Source: Lentzea tibetensis (GTDB lineage Bacteria > Actinomycetota > Actinomycetes > Mycobacteriales > Pseudonocardiaceae). From it: a DNA stretch of 64,000 nucleotides. The translations under genes were made by a program, and so were the position numbers. The notes below the pieces were generated by a model. That model was given only the letters and a program-made list of their open reading frames with translations. It searched no databases and was not told where the DNA came from. Numbering within the stretch: position 1 is the first letter of the stretch; the number at the start of each line of letters is the position of its first letter. Positions 15,413 through 23,073 of this stretch are shown here, in pieces. The DNA lies in NCBI RefSeq assembly GCF_007845675.1, contig NZ_VOBR01000005.1, positions 358,439 to 422,438 on the forward strand. The letters run 5' to 3'.

Positions 15413-17598
15413 GGGCGGCACCTCTGACTGCGGTCGCGCTCGCGGCGGCCGGAATCGTGATCGTCTGGCCCGCGGCAGCCGCACCCGCGTCGGGCTCGCC
15501 GTTCGACGTGCCGGGTCGTGGCGCGGCGGTTCCCTTCGTGGAACAGGAAGCGGAGTCCGCGCAGACCAGCGGCACCCGCATCGGACCGGACCGCACGAAG
15601 GGCACGCTCGCCGGCGAGGCCTCCGGCAGGCAGGCCGTCACACTCGGCTCCGGGCAGCACGTGGAGTTCACGCTGACCAGGCCTGCCAACGCGGTGGACT
15701 TCCGGTTCAGCGTGCCGGACGGCTCGACGTCGTCGGTCGCGGTGCTGCTCAACGGTGTCCGCGCGACGAGCCTGCCGCTGCAGTCGAAGTACGCGTGGCG
15801 CTACGGCTGGTACCCGTACAGCAACGACCCTGGCCAGGGTCGTCCGCACCACCTGTACGACTCGACGCGCACGCTGTTCGGGCAGACCCTCCCAGCGGGC
15901 GCGAAGGTGCGGCTGCAGAACGAGGGCAGCCAGGTCACCATCGACCTGGCCGACTTCGAGGAGGTCGCACCAGTGGCCGCACGTCCGGCGAACTCGGTGT
16001 CGGTGGTGGAGCACGGCGCCACCTCCGGCGACGGCACGGACGACGCGAACGCGTTCGACGCGGCGGTCGCGGCGGCTCGCGCGCAGGGCAAGGAGGTGTG
16101 GATCCCGGCGGGCACGTTCACCGTGCACCGGCACGTCACGCTGGACCAGGTGACGATCCGCGGCGCCGGGCACTGGCACAGCGTGGTGCGCGGAAACCGG
16201 GTCGGGTTCTACGGGCTCGGTGAGCCGAACAGCTGCGGCCAGGGCGGGAACACCGGCCGCAGCAGCCGCGTCGGCGTCCACGACTTCGCGATCATCGGTG
16301 AGGTCACCGATCGGGTCGACTGCGACCAGGTCAACGCCATCGGCGGTGCGCTCGGCGGTGGCTCGGTCGTCTCGGGCATGTTCCTGCAGCACACCAAGGT
16401 CGGCCTCTGGCTCGACGGGCCGTTCGACGGGCTGACCGTGCGGAACAACCGGATCGTCGACCAACTGGCGGACGGGCTGAATCTGCACGACGGGATCAGC
16501 AACGTGCTGGTGGAGCACAACCTGGTGCGCAACATCAGCGACGACGGCCTGGCCATGTGGTCGGAGCACAACGCCGACCACAGCAACACGTTCCGGTACA
16601 ACACGATCGTCGTGCCGATGAAGGCCAACGGCATCGCGATCTACGGCGGCCGGAACATCACGGTGTCCGACAACGTCGTCGCCGACACCCAGGACCAGGG
16701 CGGCGGCCTGCACGTGGGCAACCGGTTCCAGTCGGTACCGGTCGCGGACACGATCCGCTTGCACCGCAACACCACGCTGCGAGCCGGATCGCTCGACTCG
16801 AATTGGCAGTTCGGCGTCGGCGCGCTGTGGTTCGACGCGCGGGACCAGGCCATGACCGGGCGGGTGGAGGTGACCGACACGGACCTGGTCGACTCGAACT
16901 ACCAGGCGATCGGGTTCATCAGCGGCACGATCTCGAACATCCACTTCGACGGTGTGCGGATCACCGGCGCGGGCACGTTCGGGCTGCAGCTGCAGGCACC
17001 GGGCGGTGCGTCGTTCCGCAACGTCACGGCGACGGGTCTCGGCAGGCAGGGCAGGTACAACTGCATGGGAGACAACGCGTTCGCGATCGCCGACGGTGGC
17101 GGCAACTCCGGCTGGGACACGACGTACTGCGGCCCGTGGCCGGATCCGATCTACAACGCTCCCCCACCCACGACAACAACCACGACGACCACCTCGCCAC
17201 CCACGGGCAACCTGGCCCGCGGCAAGCCGGTGACGGGCAGCCACGTGGAGATCTACCAGCCAGCCAACGCGGTCGACGGCGACCCGAACACCTACTGGGA
17301 GAGCACGAACCACGCGTTCCCGCAGTCGATCACGGTCGACCTCGGCGAGTCCCGGTCCACTTCCCGGTTGGTGCTCACACTCCCCGCGCACTGGGGAGCC
17401 CGCACCCAGACGATCTCGGTCGAGGGCAGCAACGGCGGCGCCTACACCACGCTCAAACCCTCGGCGCCGTACACCTTCTCCCCCAACGCCACCGTCGCCT
17501 TCCCAGCCACCGACCAGCGCTACATCCGGCTCACCATCACGACCAACACCGGATGGCCGGCGGGCCAACTCTCGGAGCTCGAGATCTACGCCCAGTAG
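15409..17598 (+). CDS. Second secreted GH87 glycosidase with F5/8C domain
   Basis: A 729-aa paralogue of the preceding enzyme, overlapping its stop by four bases (ATGA). It has the same architecture: signal peptide to about residue 25, CBM35-like domain from VPFVEQEAESAQTSG, beta-helix, and a Pro/Thr linker with eight consecutive threonines. The terminal F5/8C domain is nearly identical in places to that of the first copy (DGDPNTYWESTNHAFPQSIT). Candidate catalytic aspartates are Asp355 in DGLNL and Asp378-Asp379 in SDDGLAMWS, with spacing preserved. The beta-helix is more diverged than the C-terminal domain, suggesting duplication followed by specialisation on related alpha-glucans. It is the last gene of the operon. 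Confidence 0.85.
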   Translation: MRAAPLTAVALAAAGIVIVWPAAAAPASGSPFDVPGRGAAVPFVEQEAESAQTSGTRIGPDRTKGTLAGEASGRQAVTLGSGQHVEFTLTRPANAVDFRFSVPDGSTSSVAVLLNGVRATSLPLQSKYAWRYGWYPYSNDPGQGRPHHLYDSTRTLFGQTLPAGAKVRLQNEGSQVTIDLADFEEVAPVAARPANSVSVVEHGATSGDGTDDANAFDAAVAAARAQGKEVWIPAGTFTVHRHVTLDQVTIRGAGHWHSVVRGNRVGFYGLGEPNSCGQGGNTGRSSRVGVHDFAIIGEVTDRVDCDQVNAIGGALGGGSVVSGMFLQHTKVGLWLDGPFDGLTVRNNRIVDQLADGLNLHDGISNVLVEHNLVRNISDDGLAMWSEHNADHSNTFRYNTIVVPMKANGIAIYGGRNITVSDNVVADTQDQGGGLHVGNRFQSVPVADTIRLHRNTTLRAGSLDSNWQFGVGALWFDARDQAMTGRVEVTDTDLVDSNYQAIGFISGTISNIHFDGVRITGAGTFGLQLQAPGGASFRNVTATGLGRQGRYNCMGDNAFAIADGGGNSGWDTTYCGPWPDPIYNAPPPTTTTTTTTSPPTGNLARGKPVTGSHVEIYQPANAVDGDPNTYWESTNHAFPQSITVDLGESRSTSRLVLTLPAHWGARTQTISVEGSNGGAYTTLKPSAPYTFSPNATVAFPATDQRYIRLTITTNTGWPAGQLSELEIYAQ

Positions 17599-17640
17599 CC
17601 ACTCGGGCACAAATCCACCCCCATCCGGGCACGCCCGTTC

Positions 17641-17693
17641 TTGATGAAGGGAGCTTTCATCAACCTCAGCTTGATGAAAGCTCCCTTCATCAA
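17641..17693. terminator. Perfect 23-bp hairpin after the alpha-glucan operon
   Basis: Arms 17641-17663 and 17671-17693 are exact reverse complements around the 7-nt loop CCTCAGC. Each arm starts and ends with a shorter inverted motif (TTGATGAA and TTCATCAA), so alternative folds exist. It is likely the operon terminator and insulates the downstream DeoR gene. Confidence 0.8.
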
Positions 17694-17824
17694 CCTTCAA
17701 GCGGGCAGGAAGCGGGCGGAGATTCACCCGAGTGTGGCGGTGGCCACACCGTGAGAGCGGTGTTACACCTAATACCAGCCCGATCGGGCAGACGGAGTCC
17801 GAGCGGGCAGGGCAGGAGGTGAGC

Positions 17825-18586
17825 ATGCGGTCGGACGAGCGCAAGCGCCGCATCCTCGCCAGGGCGCGTGCGGACGGCAAGGTCGACGTCGCCGACATGG
17901 CGGTCGAGCTGGACGTCGCTCCCGAGACGGTGCGCCGCGACCTGCGCCTGCTCGACGAGCACGGTCTCGTCCGCCGCACGCACGGCGGCGCCATCCCGGT
18001 CGAGAGCGCCGGGTTCGAGACCGGCCTCAAGTTCCGCTCCGCGTCGCACGTGCCGGAGAAGCGGCGCATCGCGAAGGCCGCCGCCGACCGCATCGACGAC
18101 GCCGAGACGGTGTTCGTCGACGAGGGCTTCACCCCGCAGCTGGTCGCCGAAGCGCTGCCGCTCACCCGCCCGCTGACGGTCATCACGGCCAGCCTGCCGA
18201 CGGCGGCCGCGTTGTCCGAGCACCCGGCGTGCACGGTGCTGCTGCTCGGCGGCAGGGTCCGCGGCCGCACACTGGCCACAGTGGACCACTGGACCATCCG
18301 CATGCTGGGCGAGATGGTCATCGACCTCGCCTACGTCGGCGCGAACGGGATCTCGCGCGAGCACGGGCTCACGACGCCGGACCCGGCGGTCGGCGCGGTC
18401 AAGGCGAAAGCCGTCGAGGTGTCGAAGCGGAGGATCTTCATCGGCGTGCACACGAAGTTCGGCGTGCACAGCTTCACCCGGTTCGCGGGCATCGGTGACC
18501 TCGAGGCGATCGTCACCGACACCAACCTGCCCGCAGGCGAGGCCCACCGGTACTCGCTGCTCGGCCCCAAAGTGATCAGAACCTAG
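17825..18586 (+). CDS. DeoR-family transcriptional regulator of the polyol transport operon
   Basis: A 253-aa regulator. The N-terminal DeoR helix-turn-helix (VDVADMAVELDVAPETVRRD, then LRLLDEHGLVRRTHGGA) is diagnostic. The C-terminal DeoRC sensor domain has the phosphosugar-binding segments (VFVDEGFT, VITASLPTAAAL, GGRVRG, YVGANGIS). DeoR proteins usually respond to a phosphorylated sugar or polyol intermediate. The start is ATG 17825, preceded by AGGAGGTGAGC. The binding protein/permease/dehydrogenase operon begins 55 bp downstream on the same strand, so this is presumably its repressor. Confidence 0.93.
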   Translation: MRSDERKRRILARARADGKVDVADMAVELDVAPETVRRDLRLLDEHGLVRRTHGGAIPVESAGFETGLKFRSASHVPEKRRIAKAAADRIDDAETVFVDEGFTPQLVAEALPLTRPLTVITASLPTAAALSEHPACTVLLLGGRVRGRTLATVDHWTIRMLGEMVIDLAYVGANGISREHGLTTPDPAVGAVKAKAVEVSKRRIFIGVHTKFGVHSFTRFAGIGDLEAIVTDTNLPAGEAHRYSLLGPKVIRT

Positions 18587-18641
18587 GACAGCCACGCCCC
18601 AGGTAGGGCCTATTTCCGCATGCCCTCAGAAAGGAAAGACG

Positions 18642-19982
18642 ATGTCGTCGTTCCGGTATCTCAGCATCACCGCCGCAGTGCTGCTGGCGACCACCGCCTG
18701 CGCGGGAGCGGGAGGTGGTGGGGGCTCCTCCGACTCGAACTCGGTCAACGTCCTGATGGTCAACAACCCGCAGATGCAGGACCTGGTGAAGCTGACCGCG
18801 GACAACTTCACGAAGGACACCGGCATCAAGGTCAACTACACGGTGCTGCCGGAGAACGACGTCCGCGACAAGATCAGCCAGGACTTCTCCAGCCAGGCCG
18901 GGCAGTACGACGTCGCGACGATCTCCAACTACGAGACGCCGATGTACGCCAAGAACGGCTGGCTCGCGCCGCTCGACGACCAGATCACGAAGGACTCGGG
19001 CTTCGACCAGGGCGACATCCTGGAGCCGATCCGGCAGTCGCTGACCGCCGCGGACGGCAAGGTGTACGCGGAGCCGTTCTACGGCGAGTCGTCGTTCCTC
19101 ATGTACCGCAAGGACGTGCTGGACGCCAAGGGCGTCACGATGCCCGAGAAGCCGACCTGGCAGCAGGTCGCCGACATCGCGGCCAAAGTGGACACTCCGG
19201 AGATGCGCGGCATCTGCCTGCGCGGCCAGCCCGGCTGGGGTCAGGTGATGGCTCCGCTCACCACGGTCGTCAACACGTTCGGCGGCACCTGGTTCACCAA
19301 GGACTGGCAGGCGCAGGTCAACGCGCCGGAGTTCAAGGAGGCCACCGACTTCTACGTCAACCTGGTCCGCACGCACGGTGAAGCCGGTGCGCCGCAGGCG
19401 GGTTTCGCGGAGTGCCTGAACAACATGACGCAGGGCAAGACGGCCATGTGGTACGACGCCACGGTCGCCGCCGGTCTGCTCGAGGCCACCGACTCACCGG
19501 TGAAGGGCAAGCTCGGCTTCGCGCAGGCGCCGGTCGTGAAGACGGAGTCCTCCGGCTGGCTCTACACGTGGGCGTTCGGCGTGCAGAAGGCCAGCAAGAA
19601 GCAGGACGCGGCGTGGAAGTTCATCTCGTGGGCGTCCGGCAAGGGCTACGAGGAGCTGGCCGGCAAGACGCTCGGCTGGTCGAAGGTGCCGGACGGCAAG
19701 CGTTCCTCGACCTACCAGCGCGCCGAGTACAAGCAGTCCAGCGGCACGTTCTCCGCGCAGGCCGAGGCCGCGATCAAGGGTGCGAAGCCGCTCGACCCCG
19801 GCGTGCAGGCACGTCCGGCGCCTGGCATCCAGTTCGTCGGCATCCCCGAGTTCACCGACCTCGGCACGCAGGTGTCGCAGCAGATCAGTTCCGCGATCGC
19901 TGGTGCCACCAGCGTGGACGCCGCCTTGAACGCCGGCCAGGCACTGGCCGAGAAGGTCGCAGCGAAGTACAAGGGGCAGTGA
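18642..19982 (+). CDS. ABC transporter polyol/sugar-binding lipoprotein
   Basis: A 446-aa extracellular family-1 solute-binding protein, lipidated at the lipobox TTAC (about residue 19) and followed by a Gly/Ser-rich spacer (GAGGGGGSSDS). It resembles binding proteins of sorbitol/mannitol transporters: early segment QDLVKLTADNFTKDTGIKVN and the ligand-site stretch AEPFYGESSFLMYRKDVL. Start ATG 18642 has GAAAGGAAAG upstream. The polyol assignment rests on the linked medium-chain dehydrogenase and DeoR regulator and is inference. Confidence 0.9.
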   Translation: MSSFRYLSITAAVLLATTACAGAGGGGGSSDSNSVNVLMVNNPQMQDLVKLTADNFTKDTGIKVNYTVLPENDVRDKISQDFSSQAGQYDVATISNYETPMYAKNGWLAPLDDQITKDSGFDQGDILEPIRQSLTAADGKVYAEPFYGESSFLMYRKDVLDAKGVTMPEKPTWQQVADIAAKVDTPEMRGICLRGQPGWGQVMAPLTTVVNTFGGTWFTKDWQAQVNAPEFKEATDFYVNLVRTHGEAGAPQAGFAECLNNMTQGKTAMWYDATVAAGLLEATDSPVKGKLGFAQAPVVKTESSGWLYTWAFGVQKASKKQDAAWKFISWASGKGYEELAGKTLGWSKVPDGKRSSTYQRAEYKQSSGTFSAQAEAAIKGAKPLDPGVQARPAPGIQFVGIPEFTDLGTQVSQQISSAIAGATSVDAALNAGQALAEKVAAKYKGQ

Positions 19983-19983
19983 G

Positions 19984-20913
19984 ATGGCGGTCTTGACGCG
20001 GGAGCGGCCGACGACGGATCGGCCGCCTCCCGTCCCCAGGAAGGCGACGGACAGGTGGGCGCGGCGGGCACCTCTGCTCCCCGCACTGCTGTTCCTGATC
20101 ATCATCACGCAGCTGCCGTTCATCGCGACGCTGGTGATCTCGTTCATGAAGTGGAACTCGCTGGACCCCGGCGGCCGCGGGTTCGCCGGATTCGACAACT
20201 ACGTCAACGTGTTCACCGACCCGGACCTGCGGTCGTCCGTCGTCAACACGGTCGTCCTCACGGCGTCCGTGGTGCTGATCAGCCTGGTGCTCGGCCTGGG
20301 TCTCGCGCTGGTGCTGGACAAGAAGTTCCGCGGCCGCGGCCTGGTGCGCACGATGCTGATCGCGCCGTTCCTCGTGGTCCCGGTCGCGGCGGCGCTGATC
20401 TGGAAGCACGCGCTCTACAACCCGGAGTACGGGCTGCTGAACGGAATCCTGAACTGGCTGGGCGGTCCGCAGCCGGACTGGATCAGCTCCATGCCGATGA
20501 CCGCGGTCGTCGCGTCGCTGGTGTGGCAGTGGACGCCGTTCATGATGCTGATCCTGCTGGCGGGCCTGCAGAGCCGCCCGGTGGAACCCGTCGAGGCGGC
20601 CAGGATCGACGGTGCGTCGCCGTTCCAGATCTTCCGCTACCTCACGTTCCCGCACCTGCGGCAGTACCTGGAGCTCGGCGGCCTGCTCGGGTCGATCTAC
20701 ATCGTGCAGAACTTCGACGCGGTGTTCACGATCACGTCCGGCGGTCTCGGCACCGCGAACCTGCCCTACATGATCTACCAGACCTTCTACCAGGCGCACG
20801 AGTACGGCGAGGCGTCCGCGGCGGGCGTGATCGTGGTCGCGGGTTCGATCATCATCGCGACGTTCGCGCTGCGCGTGGTGTCCTCCCTCTTCAGGGACGA
20901 GGCGAAGTCATGA
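19984..20913 (+). CDS. Polyol/sugar ABC transporter permease 1
   Basis: A 309-aa membrane permease with six predicted helices and the EAA loop PVEAARIDGASPFQIFRYLT, plus a hydrophilic, Arg/Pro-rich N-terminal extension of about 35 residues. It starts one base after the binding-protein stop. It partners with the next gene; no ATPase is encoded in the operon. Confidence 0.94.
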   Translation: MAVLTRERPTTDRPPPVPRKATDRWARRAPLLPALLFLIIITQLPFIATLVISFMKWNSLDPGGRGFAGFDNYVNVFTDPDLRSSVVNTVVLTASVVLISLVLGLGLALVLDKKFRGRGLVRTMLIAPFLVVPVAAALIWKHALYNPEYGLLNGILNWLGGPQPDWISSMPMTAVVASLVWQWTPFMMLILLAGLQSRPVEPVEAARIDGASPFQIFRYLTFPHLRQYLELGGLLGSIYIVQNFDAVFTITSGGLGTANLPYMIYQTFYQAHEYGEASAAGVIVVAGSIIIATFALRVVSSLFRDEAKS

Positions 20914-21719
20914 TCAAGCAGTCGCGCGTCTGGGGCATGATCGGCTGGGTCGCCGCGGTGTTCTTCTTCCTGCCGGTGGCGTGGATGGTGCTGACCTCGT
21001 TGCACAGCGAGGCCGACGCCGCGACCAACCCGCCGTCGCTCGCCGCCGGACTGACCTTCGACGGCTACACCGAGTTCTTCAACTCCGACGCCTGGCCGCC
21101 GCTGATCAACTCGTTCAGCGCGTCCATCGGCTCGACGATCATCGTGCTGCTGCTGGCGATCCCGGCCGCGTACGCGTTGTCCATCAAGAAGGTCGACAAG
21201 TGGACGGACGTGTTGTTCTTCTTCCTGTCCACCAAGATGATGCCGGTCGTCGCGGCCTTGCTGCCGATCTACCTGGTGGCGCAGTACACCGGGCTGCTCG
21301 ACAACATCTCGTTCCTGATGGTGCTCTACACGTCGATGAACCTGCCGATCGCGGTGTGGCTCATGCGGTCGTTCCTCTCCGAGGTGCCGAAGGAGATCCT
21401 CGAGGCGGCGTCCATCGACGGCGCCGGGCTGATCACGATCCTGCGCCGCGTGGTGGCACCGATCGCGATGCCCGGCATCGCGGCGACCGCGTTGATCTGC
21501 TTCATCTTCAGCTGGAACGAGCTGCTGTTCGCCCGCGTGCTGACCGGTGTCGTCGCCACGACCGCGCCCGTCTACCTGACCGGGTTCGTGACGTCCCAAG
21601 GACTCTTCCTCGCGAAGGTCTGCGCCGCCGCGACCGTCGTGTCCCTCCCGGTGCTCATCGCCGGGTTCGCCGCCCAGGACAAGCTGGTCCAGGGCCTGTC
21701 TCTAGGAGCGGTCAAGTGA
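20910..21719 (+). CDS. Polyol/sugar ABC transporter permease 2
   Basis: A 269-aa MalG-type permease that overlaps the stop of permease 1 by four bases (ATGA). It has the membrane helices of the family and the EAA loop ILEAASIDGAGLITILRRVV. The segment FFLSTKMMPVVAALLPIYLV is typical of polyol-type MalG homologues. It shares the operon with the dehydrogenase that follows. Confidence 0.94.
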   Translation: MIKQSRVWGMIGWVAAVFFFLPVAWMVLTSLHSEADAATNPPSLAAGLTFDGYTEFFNSDAWPPLINSFSASIGSTIIVLLLAIPAAYALSIKKVDKWTDVLFFFLSTKMMPVVAALLPIYLVAQYTGLLDNISFLMVLYTSMNLPIAVWLMRSFLSEVPKEILEAASIDGAGLITILRRVVAPIAMPGIAATALICFIFSWNELLFARVLTGVVATTAPVYLTGFVTSQGLFLAKVCAAATVVSLPVLIAGFAAQDKLVQGLSLGAVK

Positions 21720-21747
21720 ACAACCCGACCCCGATCGGACGTGCCAG

Positions 21748-22737
21748 GTGAAAGCGGCCGTCATCAGCGCACCCGACGTGGTCGAGGTGACCACTGTGGA
21801 CGATCCGGCGCCCGGCAGGCGCGAGGTCGTCGTGGACGTCGCCGCGTGCGGGCTGTGCGGAACGGACCTGCACATCCTGCAGGGCGAGTTCGCGCCGACG
21901 CTGCCGGTCGTGCCGGGGCACGAGTTCGCGGGCGTGGTCGCCGAGGTCGGAACGGAGGTCACCGAGCTGCGCGTCGGCGACCGGGTGGCCGTCGACCCGT
22001 CGCTGTACTGCTACGAGTGCCGGTTCTGCCGGTCCGGGCGCAACAACCTGTGCGAGCGCTGGGCCGCGATCGGGGTGACGACGAGCGGCGGCGCGGCCGA
22101 GTTCGCGGTCGCGCCGGTCGCGAACTGCGTGAAGCTGCCGGACCACGTGCGGCTGGAGGACGCCGCGCTGATCGAGCCGCTGTCGTGCGCGGTGCGCGGG
22201 TACGACGTGCTGCGGTCGCAGCTCGCGACCCGCGTGCTGATCTACGGGTCGGGCACGATGGGCCTGATGATGCTCCAGCTCGGCAAGCTGACCGGTGCGG
22301 CGTCGATCGAGGTGGTCGACGTGAACTCCGAACGGCTGGAGACCGCCCGTCTGCTCGGCGTCTCGGCGGCCGCGACGTCCGCCGACGAACTGGACCGGCC
22401 GGACGGCTGGGACGTCGTGATCGACGCGACCGGCAACGAGAAGGCGATCCAGGACGGGCTCGGCCGGGTCGCGCGCGGCGGAACGTTCCTGCAGTTCGGC
22501 GTCTCGGACTACTCGGCGCGGGCGACGATCGAGCCGTACAAGATCTACAACCAGGAGATCACGATCACCGGTTCGATGGCCGTGCTGCACTCGTTCGAAC
22601 GCGCGTCTGACCTGTTCGCGAACGGTGTGCTCGACGCGGAGGTGTTCATCAGCGACCGGCTGCCGCTCGACGAGTACGCCGCCGCGCTGGACGCGTTCAA
22701 GTCCGGGAAGGGGCGCAAGATCCAGGTGCTGCCGTAG
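21748..22737 (+). CDS. Zinc-dependent medium-chain alcohol (polyol) dehydrogenase
   Basis: A 329-aa MDR-family dehydrogenase of the sorbitol/threonine dehydrogenase type. Catalytic-zinc residues are seen in CGLCGTDLHI and GHEFAG. The structural-zinc cysteines lie in YCYECRFCRSGRNNLC, with the expected four Cys. A Rossmann dinucleotide-binding segment lies at VLIYGSGTMGLM, and an Asp in EVVDVNSER suggests NAD preference. It probably oxidises the polyol brought in by the upstream transporter to a ketose. The start is GTG 21748. A sugar kinase to complete the pathway is not present here. Confidence 0.92.
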   Translation: MKAAVISAPDVVEVTTVDDPAPGRREVVVDVAACGLCGTDLHILQGEFAPTLPVVPGHEFAGVVAEVGTEVTELRVGDRVAVDPSLYCYECRFCRSGRNNLCERWAAIGVTTSGGAAEFAVAPVANCVKLPDHVRLEDAALIEPLSCAVRGYDVLRSQLATRVLIYGSGTMGLMMLQLGKLTGAASIEVVDVNSERLETARLLGVSAAATSADELDRPDGWDVVIDATGNEKAIQDGLGRVARGGTFLQFGVSDYSARATIEPYKIYNQEITITGSMAVLHSFERASDLFANGVLDAEVFISDRLPLDEYAAALDAFKSGKGRKIQVLP

Positions 22738-22818
22738 GACATCTCGTATCCAGGCCGCACGCACTCCCCTCTTGCCATACTGGACGCGCCGCCAGGCGCT
22801 CCGGGGGGAGGATCAACG

Positions 22819-23073
22819 ATGACGTTGGACGAGTTCCTGGACTCGGTTCAGGACTTACCGGACGACGAGTTGCTGGCCTGGTACGACGCGTTCGAGGGGC
22901 GGGCCACGGCGCCTGAGGCCGATGACGCGGACTTCGATCACGAGCACGAGCCGTTGAAGTACTCGGTCGACGACCTGCGGGCGATACTGGTCAAGATCGC
23001 GGAGAACCGGGATGTGCACACCTCGAATCCCGGTTCTCCATGGCACAACCTGTGGCACTGGATGCGCCGGTAG
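22819..23073 (+). CDS. Hypothetical acidic 84-aa protein
   Basis: A small soluble protein rich in Asp/Glu (DEFLDSVQDLPDDELLAWYD; EADDADFDHEHEP) with a helical C-terminal part ending in PWHNLWHWMRR. ATG 22819 follows the strong ribosome-binding site GGGGGGAGGATC. Its 3' end overlaps the histidine kinase gene by 34 bp, or by 1 bp if the kinase starts at GTG 23073, so the two are probably translated together. No family recognised; it may be a partner or modulator of the kinase, which is inference from linkage only. Confidence 0.7.
   Translation: MTLDEFLDSVQDLPDDELLAWYDAFEGRATAPEADDADFDHEHEPLKYSVDDLRAILVKIAENRDVHTSNPGSPWHNLWHWMRR

Noticed and set aside
15067-18321. A 1084-codon open frame on the minus strand
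   Set aside because: It is the antisense shadow of the two GH87 genes; composition is Arg/Ala/Val/Asp-rich with no domain, and the plus-strand genes have clear motifs and codon bias.
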